Notes: generated from the letters alone by a model not told the origin. 64,000 nucleotides of DNA from Gayadomonas joobiniege G7 (GCF_000300815.1 NZ_AMRX01000001.1:496001-560000), one strand, 5' to 3'; counted from the stretch's first letter, positions 1 through 8,921 are shown. A program made the numbers and translations.

Positions 1-2
1 GC

Positions 3-1193
3 GAGCAATTCCTAAGGTTTGAAGACAGCATTAAAGAGGCTTTAGTGGCTATATTGTGCTCACCGAGATTTTTATATTTAGCCGAGCCTGAAACCCAAAT
101 TGCAAAACAGACACCGCCAGCTTGGCTACAAAAATTACAGCAAATTTTAGGAATTAACTTTGCCCATGCCGAGCAAAACAAACCTTTAGTGGATGATTAT
201 TCGCTTGCCAGCCGATTATCTTATTTTTTATGGAATTCCTCACCCGATGAGGGGTTATTAGCACGTGCCAAGGACGGCAATCTTGTGGCTAACTTATCAC
301 AAGAAGTCGACCGTATGCTTGACCAAGGTGATAAAACAAGCCGTTTTGTTAATCAATTTGTATATGAATGGCTGCGCTTAGACCGCCAGCAAATGCAAAA
401 TGTCGACGTGCAAACTTACCCCGACTATACCCGCTTTGTTAAAGCCGATATGCAACAACAAACACAAGCATTTTTTGCGTATTTGCTCACTGAGAACAAA
501 AGCATTTTAAATATCATCGACAGTGACTTTTTAATGCTCAACCAAAACTTGGCAGAATTTTATGGTATCTCAGGTGTACAAGGAAATGCCTTTAGACCAG
601 TGCCTAAAGGCCAAGATTCGGTACGCGGCGGATTAATTACCCAAGGTGCCTTTTTAACAGGCCATGGCGACGGTATTCATAGCCATCCAGTTAAACGGGC
701 CGTATGGCTAAAAAGCAAAATCATGGGCGATGAGCCGCCACCACCGCCGCCAAATGTGCCAGAAATAGATCCAGACACACCTGGGTTTGCAGAGCTGACA
801 TTAAAGCAGCAGTTAGAACTACACAGAGACAAAGATTCATGCCGTGACTGCCACGCTAAAATAGACCCTTATGGTGTGGTATTTGAAGGCTTTGATGGCG
901 TGGGTCGTACCCGCACTGAATTTAAAGGCAAAGCGATAGATACTTTTTCTGTGATGCCCGATGGCACTGAGCTCACCGGTGTCACAGATTTAAAAAATTA
1001 TTTAACACAAAACCAAGAGCAAGTTGTTAAATCACTTATCAAACATTTATACAGCTACGCGTTGGGTAAAGATGTCAGCTTTCATGACAGTGATGAACTA
1101 GAAGCCATTTATCAAAAAGTAAAAGACGACAATTACCAAATGCAAAGCCTTATTAAAGCCATAGTGCAAAGTCCATCGTTTATTCAGGTGTAA
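3..1193 (+). CDS. DUF1592/DUF1588/DUF1585 protein, 5' end missing
   Basis: The reading frame is open from the first bases of the window, so the N-terminus lies outside; the GTG at 45 is an internal valine, not a start. The visible part has the order of the planctomycete-type family: a 'SPRFLYLAEPE' segment, a DUF1592-like helical region, a DUF1588-like part with 'HSHPVKRAVWL' and a run of prolines, a CxxCH heme-like motif ('CRDCHAKIDP'), and a DUF1585-like tail ('LYSYALGKDV'). Such proteins are secreted and are usually encoded next to a DUF1552 gene, as here (12-nt gap). The biochemical role is not established. The heme-type motif suggests a c-type cytochrome link (inference). Confidence 0.8.
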   Translation, partial: EQFLRFEDSIKEALVAILCSPRFLYLAEPETQIAKQTPPAWLQKLQQILGINFAHAEQNKPLVDDYSLASRLSYFLWNSSPDEGLLARAKDGNLVANLSQEVDRMLDQGDKTSRFVNQFVYEWLRLDRQQMQNVDVQTYPDYTRFVKADMQQQTQAFFAYLLTENKSILNIIDSDFLMLNQNLAEFYGISGVQGNAFRPVPKGQDSVRGGLITQGAFLTGHGDGIHSHPVKRAVWLKSKIMGDEPPPPPPNVPEIDPDTPGFAELTLKQQLELHRDKDSCRDCHAKIDPYGVVFEGFDGVGRTRTEFKGKAIDTFSVMPDGTELTGVTDLKNYLTQNQEQVVKSLIKHLYSYALGKDVSFHDSDELEAIYQKVKDDNYQMQSLIKAIVQSPSFIQV

Positions 1194-1205
1194 GGAGCGC
1201 AACAG

Positions 1206-2567
1206 ATGAAACTATTAAAACCATTTAGCCTAAACCGTCGCAGTTTTATTAAAGGCGCAGGGGTTGTCTCTGCACTACCTTGGCTGGAATGCATGGCGAA
1301 TACGCTCACTCAATCCAGTGTGGGTGTTCGCCACTCGCCGCCAAAACGTATGGCGTATGTCTATGTACCTAATGGCGTTTCTATGCCCGGCTTAGACTCT
1401 GAATACGCAGATTGGCACTGGTTTCCAAAAGGTGAAGGGAAAAACTTTCAATTTACCAAGGTGCTTGAGTCACTTAACCCCCATAAACAGGATCTCACTG
1501 TTATTGGCGGTTTAAGCCATCCCAAATCACGCAAATTATTAGGACATATAGCCGGTGATACATTTTTAACCGCTGGCGATCTGCGCGGTGATTACAAAAA
1601 TAGTATCTCTGTTGATCAATTTGCAGCTCAAATAAAAAAGGATGCCACCCGCTATCCATCGCTGACCTTATCAGCAGACGGCGGTGTGGGTTTTAAATCT
1701 AGAGCCTCTACCCTTTCATATGATGCTCGTGGTGAAGCACTGCCCAGCGAACATAATCACAGGGCCATATTTGAACGCTATTTTTCTGCCGTGGGCAATG
1801 GTCCGTCACCTGAGCGCCGAGCAAGTTTATTGCGCCAGCAAAAAATGGTTGATCTGCTGCTTGATGATGCAAAAAAACTACAAAAAAAGCTGGGCACTGA
1901 AGATAAACAAAGATTAGAAGCCCACTTAGCCAGCTTATATCGGTTAGAAGAACAAATAGAGCGCAATGAAGCTTGGTTAGAAATACCATTAAAACCTTTT
2001 AATGCCGATCATTTAGACCTTGCGGTTGATGCTAAAATCGATCCCGAATCTTATATTAGAACCATGTATGATCTGATTGTACTGGCTTACCAGCTGGATT
2101 TAACCGAGGTCGTCAGCTACATGGTATCACGCGAAGATGGCATGGGTGTGGGAGATGCTTATCCTAAGCTGGCACTGGGCTTTAAAAAAGGCCATCATGG
2201 CATTAGTCACGACAAAACCGACGGACATTGGACCGAGTGGGGTCAATACGACCGCTGGTTAGCTGGCCATTTTAGCTACTTTTTAGAGCAAATGAAAAAC
2301 ACCCAAGATGAGTTTGGCAGTTTATTGGACAATACCCAAATTTTATACGGCAGCGCCTGTAGTAGCACCCACAATGCACGAAATTACCCACTGATTTTAG
2401 CCGGTGGGAAAAATATGGGGCTAAAACATGGACAGTTTGTTAACTTTGATGATAAAACCCCACTGAGTAATCTCTTTGTGCAGCAATTAAGGGCCGCCGG
2501 AGTAGCTACCGAGCACTTTGCCGATAGCAACGAGCACACTAACGGCTTTGCCAAGATATTTAGCTAA
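1206..2567 (+). CDS. DUF1552 family secreted protein
   Basis: A 453-residue protein starting with a Tat-like signal ('NRRSFIKGAG' followed by a hydrophobic stretch). The body matches the DUF1552 family in length and motifs ('MAYVYVPNGVSMP', a 'YGSACSSTHNARNYP' segment near the end and 'NLFVQQL' close to the C-terminus). DUF1552 proteins are exported and normally follow a DUF1592/DUF1585 gene, in planctomycetes and some marine proteobacteria; their reaction is unknown. It forms an operon with its neighbours: 12 nt after the upstream gene and 1 nt before the sigma-factor gene. Confidence 0.8.
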   Translation: MKLLKPFSLNRRSFIKGAGVVSALPWLECMANTLTQSSVGVRHSPPKRMAYVYVPNGVSMPGLDSEYADWHWFPKGEGKNFQFTKVLESLNPHKQDLTVIGGLSHPKSRKLLGHIAGDTFLTAGDLRGDYKNSISVDQFAAQIKKDATRYPSLTLSADGGVGFKSRASTLSYDARGEALPSEHNHRAIFERYFSAVGNGPSPERRASLLRQQKMVDLLLDDAKKLQKKLGTEDKQRLEAHLASLYRLEEQIERNEAWLEIPLKPFNADHLDLAVDAKIDPESYIRTMYDLIVLAYQLDLTEVVSYMVSREDGMGVGDAYPKLALGFKKGHHGISHDKTDGHWTEWGQYDRWLAGHFSYFLEQMKNTQDEFGSLLDNTQILYGSACSSTHNARNYPLILAGGKNMGLKHGQFVNFDDKTPLSNLFVQQLRAAGVATEHFADSNEHTNGFAKIFS

Positions 2568-2568
2568 T

Positions 2569-3099
2569 ATGAAAAATACCGAACAAACATTATTTATTGC
2601 TTTTGTTCGCCAGTACCAAGCCGGCTTACGCGCCTACATTCGCAGTTTAGGGATCCAAAGCGCCAGTGTGGATGACATGGCGCAAGAAACCTTTTTAGTG
2701 GCCTATAAACAAATGCATAAGTTTGATGCAAACGAAGATTTTGGGTATTGGCTGCGAGGCATTGCGCGTAATCTAATTCGCAACGAATTAGCCAAAAGTA
2801 CTCGTCAAAGCCGAATTTTAGATGCGGGTTTAACCGACTTTTTATTAAATGAGTTAACCCTTGAGTACCAAACGCCAGAGCAAGACGTTGATGAAGTTCA
2901 GGCTTTGGCACACTGTATTAATAAACTGCCAGAAAAAAGCCGTCAGCTGGTTGCTGGCAAATATCAGCAAGAGCATCATAACGCTTTGCTTGCAGAGCAA
3001 AACTCAATGACAGAAACGGCAGTGCGAATTGCGTTAATGCGAATTAGAAACCAGTTAAAAGATTGCATCACTCAGCAGTTAGGGTATCAAAATGGCTAA
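2569..3099 (+). CDS. RNA polymerase sigma-70 family factor (ECF type)
   Basis: I start at the ATG at 2569, one base after the DUF1552 stop; a longer frame from 2518 would overlap that gene by 50 nt. The 176 residues have region 2 ('DDMAQETFLVAYKQM', then 'GYWLRGIARNLIRNEL') and a region 4 helix-turn-helix ('LPEKSRQLVAGKYQQ' to 'AVRIALMRIRNQL'). This is the layout of the ECF sigma subgroup common in Rhodopirellula and Verrucomicrobium. The next gene encodes a FecR-domain membrane protein whose start overlaps this gene by 8 nt, so the two are probably a sigma/membrane-sensor pair (inference). Confidence 0.85.
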   Translation: MKNTEQTLFIAFVRQYQAGLRAYIRSLGIQSASVDDMAQETFLVAYKQMHKFDANEDFGYWLRGIARNLIRNELAKSTRQSRILDAGLTDFLLNELTLEYQTPEQDVDEVQALAHCINKLPEKSRQLVAGKYQQEHHNALLAEQNSMTETAVRIALMRIRNQLKDCITQQLGYQNG

Positions 3100-4711
3100 A
3101 TCGATTGATTATTTAACCGAGCGCGTATTAAGTGGCGAGGCATCAAAAACAGAGATTGCCGAGTTGTTAAATCGACTTAAACAAGACCCAAAACTGGCCG
3201 CACAACTGCAAACCCAACTGGCAATGGATGAGCTGTTGCAACAGTACGCGGCCAGTCAAAATAGCAATGACCATTTTGTTGAAAACTTAAGCGAACAACT
3301 GCCAGTGTCGCAACATAAAGATTTAAACTTTGAACATAAAGTAATTAGTCAAATCGACAAACGCCCGCCTACCCCTTGGGTACTCACAGCGGTTAGCATG
3401 GCCGCCAGCATTATCATGGCTGTGCTGTTATTTTGGGCACCTGAGGATCTTCAGTATCCCTCCTCTAATGAACAAGCATTTGCCGAAGTTAAAGATATTG
3501 GGGTCGCTGTTATAGCCAATGTCACTGGACCTAACAGCCAGTTTCAAACCGGTGATTCGGTAGCGCCCGGTTTGTTAAAAGTAGATGAAGGGTTTTTAGA
3601 ACTAGAATTTTATCATGGCGCCCAATTAAAAATTGCCGCACCTGCAGAGCTAGAAATTATAAATGAGCAAAGAGTCCGTTTAATTGCAGGTAAGGTGATG
3701 ACAGATGTGCCCGAAGTTGCGATAGGCTTTACCATAGACACGCCGGATTCAGAGGTCATAGATTTAGGCACAGCCATAGGTTTAGAGGTGAGTCCCGAGG
3801 GCAAATCTAAAGTGCATGTGTTTGATGGGTTAATTGAAGTTAAAAACAAAGACGGACAAAGCCTTAAACTGGCAAAAGGCAGTGCACTTAACTTGTCTCA
3901 GCAAAATGCTCAACCCGAAAGTGCGCAGAGCCAAGCGTTTGCCGAATTTTCAGCAATTGCTGATTTAACTGGCGACAAAATTAATCAATTGCAAAATCGT
4001 TGGCAAAACTTACAGCAACAGCTGCTCAATGACCCAGATTTGTTGGTTTATTATGACTTTCAGCAAGATCGCAATAAACCTAGGCTGTTAAAAAACCTCG
4101 CCGATAATCCACAAGCAACCAATGGCGCTATCGTTGGCGCTAATTGGAGCTCAGGTCCTTGGCCGGGTAAATCGGCGTTAGAATTTAAACGCCCTGGCGA
4201 TCGGGTGCGAGTCGAAATTAATAACAAATTTGAGTCTTTTACCGTGGCTAGCTGGGTAAAAATTGATAGCTTAGACAGAACTTACAGCAGCTTATTATTA
4301 ACCGATGGCTACCAAGCAGGTGAATTTCACTGGCAGCTAGGAAACTTTAATAACAATACCTCTGGCACTATCGTGTTAGGATTGCGAGCCCACAACGGGC
4401 AAGGGCGTAATTATAACTATAAACCTTTTTTTACTCGGGCTGATTCAGGTCGCTGGTATCACTTAAGTACCACAGTTGATCAAAATGCCCGTCTTGTGCG
4501 CCATTATATTAATGGTCAGCAAGTAGCCGAGCACTATTTAAAACACCCAAGCCAATATTACCAACTAGGCACAGCGCTAATTGGTAACTGGGATAGTCAG
4601 AACAATGCATCCGGTGATCCTTTACGTAACCTCAACGGCGCTATGGCAGAGCTTATTTTGCTCTCACGGGCATTAAACGAGGAAGAGATCAAACAACTGG
4701 CGTTGCAATAA
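3092..4711 (+). CDS. FecR-domain and LamG-domain membrane protein
   Basis: A 539-residue protein. An N-terminal cytosolic part (about 1-90) resembles anti-sigma regions. A single membrane helix follows near 96-116 ('VLTAVSMAASIIMAVLLFW'), then a FecR-like periplasmic domain (about 130-240, 'IDTPDSEVIDLGTAIGLEV'), and a C-terminal concanavalin/LamG domain (about 325-539, 'FTVASWVKIDSLDRTYSSL'). The family pairs with ECF sigma factors and probably senses an extracellular, possibly glycan, ligand (inference). The start overlaps the sigma gene by 8 nt, which suggests translational coupling. A hairpin terminator follows the stop directly. Confidence 0.82.
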   Translation: MAKSIDYLTERVLSGEASKTEIAELLNRLKQDPKLAAQLQTQLAMDELLQQYAASQNSNDHFVENLSEQLPVSQHKDLNFEHKVISQIDKRPPTPWVLTAVSMAASIIMAVLLFWAPEDLQYPSSNEQAFAEVKDIGVAVIANVTGPNSQFQTGDSVAPGLLKVDEGFLELEFYHGAQLKIAAPAELEIINEQRVRLIAGKVMTDVPEVAIGFTIDTPDSEVIDLGTAIGLEVSPEGKSKVHVFDGLIEVKNKDGQSLKLAKGSALNLSQQNAQPESAQSQAFAEFSAIADLTGDKINQLQNRWQNLQQQLLNDPDLLVYYDFQQDRNKPRLLKNLADNPQATNGAIVGANWSSGPWPGKSALEFKRPGDRVRVEINNKFESFTVASWVKIDSLDRTYSSLLLTDGYQAGEFHWQLGNFNNNTSGTIVLGLRAHNGQGRNYNYKPFFTRADSGRWYHLSTTVDQNARLVRHYINGQQVAEHYLKHPSQYYQLGTALIGNWDSQNNASGDPLRNLNGAMAELILLSRALNEEEIKQLALQ

Positions 4712-4712
4712 A

Positions 4713-4733
4713 GCACCTGCCACTAGCAGGTGC
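4713..4733. terminator. Bidirectional terminator, FecR gene / yqhD
   Basis: Perfect 8-bp stem GCACCTGC / GCAGGTGC with loop CACTA, followed on the plus strand by a T-rich stretch. It sits in the 29-nt gap between two convergent genes and can serve both. Confidence 0.8.
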
Positions 4734-4740
4734 GCTTATT

Positions 4741-5892
4741 TTATAACGCTAAGGTTAAAATTTGTTTAGCTTTTGCTAAATCTATATCTTGATGCTCACC
4801 CAACTGGGTCATGCCATTTTTTTCTAAATTGGCAATCACTTCATCAATAATGCTATCGTCTAAGTCGTAATCTGCTAAACGGGTTTTAACCTGCATCTGC
4901 TCAAAAAAGCTTTGCACCGCATTAATGGTTGCATCAATTAGTTGCGCTTGGTTCTCCGCTTCTAAACCAAACACTCGCTGCCCTAACTGAACTATTTTTT
5001 CTTGCTTCTGCTCGCGCTGCACATACATCAGTGGTGGTAGTACAATTGCCAGTGTTTGCGCATGATCTAATCCATATAAAGCCGTTAATTCGTGCCCTAT
5101 CATATGAGTCGACCAATCTTGTACAACGCCCTGCCCGATTAAACCATTTAACGCCATAGTAGCCGACCACATTAGATTCGCGCGGGTATCATAGTCTTGT
5201 GGGTTTTTAAGCGCTTTAGGGCCTTCTTCAATCAGGGTTTGCACTATGCCTTCTGCAAACCTGTCTTGTAGGGGTGTATTCACCGGATAGGTTAAATACT
5301 GCTCCATGACGTGAACAAAAGCATCCACGACCCCATTACTAATCTGCTTGCTCGGCAGTGAAAATGTATATTCTGGATCAAGCACCGCAAATTGTGGTTG
5401 CAACAAAGGTGAAGAAAAAGGTAATTTTTGCTGCGTTGATTTTTTAGTGACCACAGAATTACCGTTACTCTCTGAGCCCGTTGCTGGCAAGGTTAATACC
5501 GCGCCAACTGGCAGTGCAGAGGTCACTTGAGTGCCTTGTAAAATATCCCAGCCATCGCCATTATAATTAGCTGCTGCCGCAATATATTTTGCGCCGTCGA
5601 TCACGCTGCCACCGCCCACTGCTAGAATAAAGTTAATATTTTGCGCTTTAACAACAGCAACCGCTTTACTTAAAGTTTCGTAGCTTGGGTTTGGTTCTAC
5701 ACCTGAAAACTCAACGGCATCAATGCCTTCTAACACGTCTATAACCTGCTCATAGATGCCATTTTTTTTAATTGAGCCGCCACCATACAAAAATAATACC
5801 TTAGCGTTTTCAGGTAATCGTGTGCGAACTTCAGCTATCTGACCTTTGCCAAACAAAATTTCAGTTGGATTTTTAAAATTAAAATTGTTCAT
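4741..5892 (-). CDS. yqhD: NADPH-dependent iron-containing alcohol dehydrogenase, YqhD-like
   Basis: 383 residues, the usual length of the family. The N-terminus 'FNFKNPTEILFGKGQIAEV' is typical of YqhD/BDH enzymes, and 'LAVGGGSVIDGAKYIA' is the nucleotide loop of family III alcohol dehydrogenases. Metal ligands are visible in 'VDAFVHVMEQYL' (Asp, His) and in 'IGHELTALYGLDHAQ' (two His). In E. coli, YqhD reduces short aldehydes produced by lipid peroxidation and sugar breakdown. A LysR-type gene lies divergently upstream, as in the classic yqhC/yqhD pairing, although the regulator there is of the AraC family. Confidence 0.88.
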   Translation of the reverse strand: MNNFNFKNPTEILFGKGQIAEVRTRLPENAKVLFLYGGGSIKKNGIYEQVIDVLEGIDAVEFSGVEPNPSYETLSKAVAVVKAQNINFILAVGGGSVIDGAKYIAAAANYNGDGWDILQGTQVTSALPVGAVLTLPATGSESNGNSVVTKKSTQQKLPFSSPLLQPQFAVLDPEYTFSLPSKQISNGVVDAFVHVMEQYLTYPVNTPLQDRFAEGIVQTLIEEGPKALKNPQDYDTRANLMWSATMALNGLIGQGVVQDWSTHMIGHELTALYGLDHAQTLAIVLPPLMYVQREQKQEKIVQLGQRVFGLEAENQAQLIDATINAVQSFFEQMQVKTRLADYDLDDSIIDEVIANLEKNGMTQLGEHQDIDLAKAKQILTLAL

Positions 5893-6018
5893 ATTCGTCT
5901 CCGTAAGCTGTAATAGCTTGCTTTTGATTAAACAGTGACGCTAGGTTAACGCGCTTTATCTATAATTAAAATTCAGTTAATCTAACACCACCTATCAGTT
6001 TTCTGATACCTAAAACTT
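5893..6018. promoter_or_regulatory. Divergent promoter region yqhD / LysR gene
   Basis: A 126-nt region between two divergent genes. It should hold both promoters and the LysR operator. I see an AT-rich core (about 5955-5975) but no dyad clear enough to name as the operator. Confidence 0.4.
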
Positions 6019-6930
6019 ATGTCTTATTTAGCCCAGCTTAGAACCTTTGTTGAAGTTTACCGCAGCGGCAGTATTTCGCGCGCGGCCAACCATCTCAATT
6101 TATCGCAACCCGCCGCCTCTGCGCATATTCAGTCGCTTGAGCAATTGGCAGGGCAAAAATTATTTATCCGCAAACCCAGAGGCGTGGTTGCAACGCCGGC
6201 CGCACAAGAGCTCGCTCAGCAGGTCTCTGTACACTTTGATGCGATAGAGCGTAAACTCGCGTCTGTGCACAAAAAAAACCGTCAAATTGAGGGTACCATC
6301 CATATTGCAGGGCCAGCAGAATATATCAGTTATGTGGCTTCGGCTCAGCTGGCAAACTTGCTGCAAGCTGGCGAGGTGAATGTAAATATCTACCCAGGTA
6401 ATCGCCAGCAAATTTATCAGCGCTTAGATAATGGCGAAGCAGATTTAGCCATTACGGCATCTCGCCCTGATCCTGAGCGCTTTGAATATAAAATTTTAGA
6501 CAGCGAAAAACTCATCTTGGTGGCTAACCCCTTTGTCGCAAAAAACATACTGCGACAAGGACTGAGCGCACAAACACTTAACGAGTTTCCCGTAGTGAGT
6601 TATGACAGCCAAAAACCTTTAATTAGAGATTATTTCAATCAGGTTTTTGCCAGTGAATGCGAATCTCAAGTGGCGGCTATTTGCCCTGACATTCGTGCAT
6701 TAGCTGGTTTAGTACAAGCTGGGCTGGGCTATACTGTATTGCCAGACTATTTATGCCATGAAGCGATTAAAAATGGCAATTTAGCGGCACTCGGTGGGGC
6801 GGGACCAGAAAACCTCATTTATTTGGTCTGGCGCAAAGGCGCGCTGAGTCATCCACGTATTCACTATGCCCAAGATGTGTTAATGGCTTTTTCTCATTTA
6901 AATAGTCAACGCTTTAACGGGCTTGAGTGA
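6019..6930 (+). CDS. LysR-family transcriptional regulator
   Basis: 303 residues with the N-terminal LysR helix-turn-helix ('LRTFVEVYRSGSISRAANHL', 'LSQPAASAHIQSLEQLAGQ') and a C-terminal periplasmic-binding-protein-like effector domain ('GTIHIAGPAEYISYVASAQL', 'GYTVLPDYLCHEAI'). It is divergent from yqhD across 126 nt and is therefore a likely regulator of yqhD and perhaps of the aldo/keto reductase gene downstream (inference). The effector is unknown. The stop is 69 nt before the next start. Confidence 0.88.
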   Translation: MSYLAQLRTFVEVYRSGSISRAANHLNLSQPAASAHIQSLEQLAGQKLFIRKPRGVVATPAAQELAQQVSVHFDAIERKLASVHKKNRQIEGTIHIAGPAEYISYVASAQLANLLQAGEVNVNIYPGNRQQIYQRLDNGEADLAITASRPDPERFEYKILDSEKLILVANPFVAKNILRQGLSAQTLNEFPVVSYDSQKPLIRDYFNQVFASECESQVAAICPDIRALAGLVQAGLGYTVLPDYLCHEAIKNGNLAALGGAGPENLIYLVWRKGALSHPRIHYAQDVLMAFSHLNSQRFNGLE

Positions 6931-6999
6931 GGCTTGCTTAAACAAATTTGAAACTTTAAGATGACGACAACTTAATCCATTAAGATAAGAAATTTAACC

Positions 7000-7899
7000 A
7001 TGAAAAGAGTGCAATTAACCGAACAACTTAGTTTTTCTCAGTTTATCCAAGGCTACTGGCGTTTAGACGAATGGGACATGCGTAAGCAGGACTTATTAAC
7101 TTTTATTATGCAGCATCTCGACTTGGGCATCACCACAGTTGACCACGCGGATATTTATGGTTTGTATCAGTGCGAAGCTATTTTTGGGCAAGCCTTGGCG
7201 TTACAACCTGAATTGCGTCAGCAGTTAGAAATAGTGAGTAAATGCGGAATTAAATTGCCAAGCGAAAAGTTTTTAACGCAGAGCATTCCACTATATGACA
7301 ACAGCGCTGAACATATTCGTGCCAGCGTTGAGCAATCGCTGAAAAATTTACATACCGATTATCTAGATACCTTATTGCTACACAGGCCCGATGTTTTAAT
7401 GCACGCAGATCAAGTGGCAGAAACATTTAGCGCATTAAAACAAGAAGGCAAAGTACGTCACTTTGGTGTTTCTAATTATAGCCCACAGCAATTTGATTTA
7501 TTGCAAAGCCGGTTAGACTTTAAATTGGTGACTAACCAAGTTGAATTTAATCCGATGAATATGCAAACCTCGGCCGATGGCACTTTTGAGCATCTACAAA
7601 TGCACAGGATCGCCCCTATGATTTGGTCTTGCTTAGCCGGTGGACGTATTTTTAATGAAGACTCAGCAAAAGCTAAACGGGTTAGGGCAGTGCTCACTGA
7701 AATAAGTAAAGAAACACATGCGGCGATCGATCAGCTCATTTATGCGTTTGTATTAAAGCTGCCATGCAATCCAATGCCAATTATTGGTTCGGGCAATATA
7801 GAGCGCGTTAAAAGTGCAGTGGCCGCTGCCAATATCAACTTAAGCAATGAACAATGGTACCGCATTTGGGTTGCGTCAAATGGCCATAATGTGCCATAG
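7000..7899 (+). CDS. ydhF: Aldo/keto reductase, YdhF-like
   Basis: 299 residues that resemble E. coli YdhF nearly end to end: 'FIQGYWRLDEW', 'HLDLGITTVDHADIYG', 'EIVSKCGIKLP', 'LLLHRPDVLMHADQVAETF', 'GKVRHFGVSNYSPQQF' and 'MPIIGSGNIERVKSAV'. The catalytic tetrad is present: Asp and Tyr in 'VDHADIYG', Lys in 'VSKCG', His in 'LLLHRP'. It is a cytosolic NAD(P)H-dependent oxidoreductase of unknown physiological substrate. It follows the LysR gene on the same strand and may share its regulation. Confidence 0.88.
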   Translation: MKRVQLTEQLSFSQFIQGYWRLDEWDMRKQDLLTFIMQHLDLGITTVDHADIYGLYQCEAIFGQALALQPELRQQLEIVSKCGIKLPSEKFLTQSIPLYDNSAEHIRASVEQSLKNLHTDYLDTLLLHRPDVLMHADQVAETFSALKQEGKVRHFGVSNYSPQQFDLLQSRLDFKLVTNQVEFNPMNMQTSADGTFEHLQMHRIAPMIWSCLAGGRIFNEDSAKAKRVRAVLTEISKETHAAIDQLIYAFVLKLPCNPMPIIGSGNIERVKSAVAAANINLSNEQWYRIWVASNGHNVP

Positions 7900-7913
7900 G
7901 AGCTTGTGGAGCT

Positions 7914-7930
7914 GAGGGTTAGAAACCCTC
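7914..7930. terminator. Terminator-like hairpin, ydhF / higA
   Basis: 7-bp stem GAGGGTT / AACCCTC with a 3-nt loop between two convergent genes. There is no strong T-run, so efficiency is uncertain. Confidence 0.5.
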
Positions 7931-7946
7931 GGCTACTCGGTTCCGT

Positions 7947-8240
7947 TCACGCCATTACGAAATCTATCGGATGAACTTTAGCGAGATTCACGTTTTGCTT
8001 GGCCTGCCATAGGTCGTAATTATCTTGCATTAACAGCCAACTTTCAGGTGTTCTACCAAGAGCCTTTGAAAGACGCAAAGCCATTTCTGGAGTTATAGAG
8101 CTTTTACCTTTTAAGATGCGGTTTAACGTTGATGCTGAGACATCAAGTTTCTTTGCAACAAACCTGCAGCTGTAACCAAATGGCTCCATATATACATCGG
8201 AAATAAATTCACCCGGATGCGGTGGATTAAGCATAGTCAT
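7947..8240 (-). CDS. higA: HigA-family antitoxin, XRE helix-turn-helix
   Basis: 97 residues. The opening 'LNPPHPGEFISDVYMEPFG' is the signature of the HigA/VapI antitoxin family. A helix-turn-helix follows ('CRFVAKKLDVSASTLNRIL') and then 'ITPEMALRLSKALGRTPESW'. It normally neutralises the HigB mRNA interferase and represses its own operon. Its start (ATG at 8240) shares one base with the stop of the upstream higB remnant (TAATG). Because higB is truncated, this appears to be an orphan antitoxin. Confidence 0.88.
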   Translation of the reverse strand: MTMLNPPHPGEFISDVYMEPFGYSCRFVAKKLDVSASTLNRILKGKSSITPEMALRLSKALGRTPESWLLMQDNYDLWQAKQNVNLAKVHPIDFVMA

Positions 8241-8370
8241 TAGTGATAATCCTCATAATTAAGTATGTAAGCATTTCCATCTATAAACTCAAAAGTTACT
8301 CGCCAATTCCCACTGACTGCAATTGACCAAACGCCTTGACGGCTACCTTTTAGGAGATGAAGTTTAAAAC
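8240..8370 (-). pseudogene. higB: Truncated higB toxin, C-terminal part only
   Basis: The frame ending at 8240 reads 'FKLHLLKGSRQGVWSIAV' followed by 'GNWRVTFEFIDGNAY' and 'YEDYH', the conserved C-terminal half of HigB (RelE-like) toxins. The frame closes upstream near 8377 without a start or the N-terminal helices, so about half the protein is missing. The usual higB-higA order is kept. Too short for a standard ORF call. Confidence 0.8.
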
Positions 8371-8441
8371 AGCTTACATTTTAGACAGGTTTTAGGGTTT
8401 GCTAAGTCTTGAGTGTTTTAATCGAAAAAACTAAACAAAGA

Positions 8442-8669
8442 TTACAATTTATTCTGATTGTCTTCTTTTTCCCAAACTGCCCATGTTTGGTTAAACCAGA
8501 TGCGGACGAAAAAGCCGACTAGTAAAAGAGCACAAGTCATTATAACCGCACCCCCTAGGCTTTCTATGCGCAGATTGAAAAAAACGTAACACAGGAAAAT
8601 TATTAGCGATGCGCACGCCACATAGAATGTAAAAAAGCACTTATCTCTTTTTTTCATATGTATATCCAT
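8442..8669 (-). CDS. Small two-helix membrane protein, possible immunity protein
   Basis: I start at ATG 8669 ('MDIHMKKRDKC'), since a longer frame to 8705 would run into the terminator hairpin; ATG 8657 is also possible. About 75 residues with two membrane helices ('FFTFYVACASLIIFLCYVFF' and 'VIMTCALLLVGFFVRIWF') and a charged C-terminus ('EKEDNQNKL'). Size, topology and position at the edge of the microcin-like island fit an immunity protein, but no intact precursor lies directly upstream. No family recognised. Confidence 0.5.
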   Translation of the reverse strand: MDIHMKKRDKCFFTFYVACASLIIFLCYVFFNLRIESLGGAVIMTCALLLVGFFVRIWFNQTWAVWEKEDNQNKL

Positions 8670-8691
8670 TTTCTTTATCCAGCATGAAAAA

Positions 8692-8711
8692 GAAGGCGTA
8701 TACACGCCTTC
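8692..8711. terminator. Intrinsic terminator
   Basis: Perfect 8-bp stem GAAGGCGT / ACGCCTTC with loop ATAC. On the minus strand it is followed by TTTTTC, as expected for a terminator of the small gene at 8739-8921. Confidence 0.75.
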
Positions 8712-8738
8712 CTAGTTATTTGAGTGATCGGCATGATG

Positions 8739-8921
8739 TTAATACGCACACGGAAGTTCAGATTGCGGATCATTTATTAACTCCACATCGTGAGCAGCTT
8801 CAGGGCTACTGCCCAGAGCTTGTTTCACTTCGTTTAAGTATTGACTTGATTTGACCACATCAATTAGTTCCGTGCAGTGTTTTGCACTAATCAGTTTTAC
8901 ATAACAAGATAAAAGCTTCAC
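8739..8921 (-). CDS. Doubtful small ORF next to a CTA box
   Basis: A 60-codon frame opened by GTG at 8921 that ends just before a good terminator (8692-8711). It encodes an unremarkable soluble sequence ending 'NDPQSELPCAY'. The CTA box at 8922-8937 touches the GTG, so a transcript started from that box would begin inside the frame. The real start may be a later GTG, or the gene may be a remnant. No family recognised. Confidence 0.3.
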   Translation of the reverse strand: MKLLSCYVKLISAKHCTELIDVVKSSQYLNEVKQALGSSPEAAHDVELINDPQSELPCAY

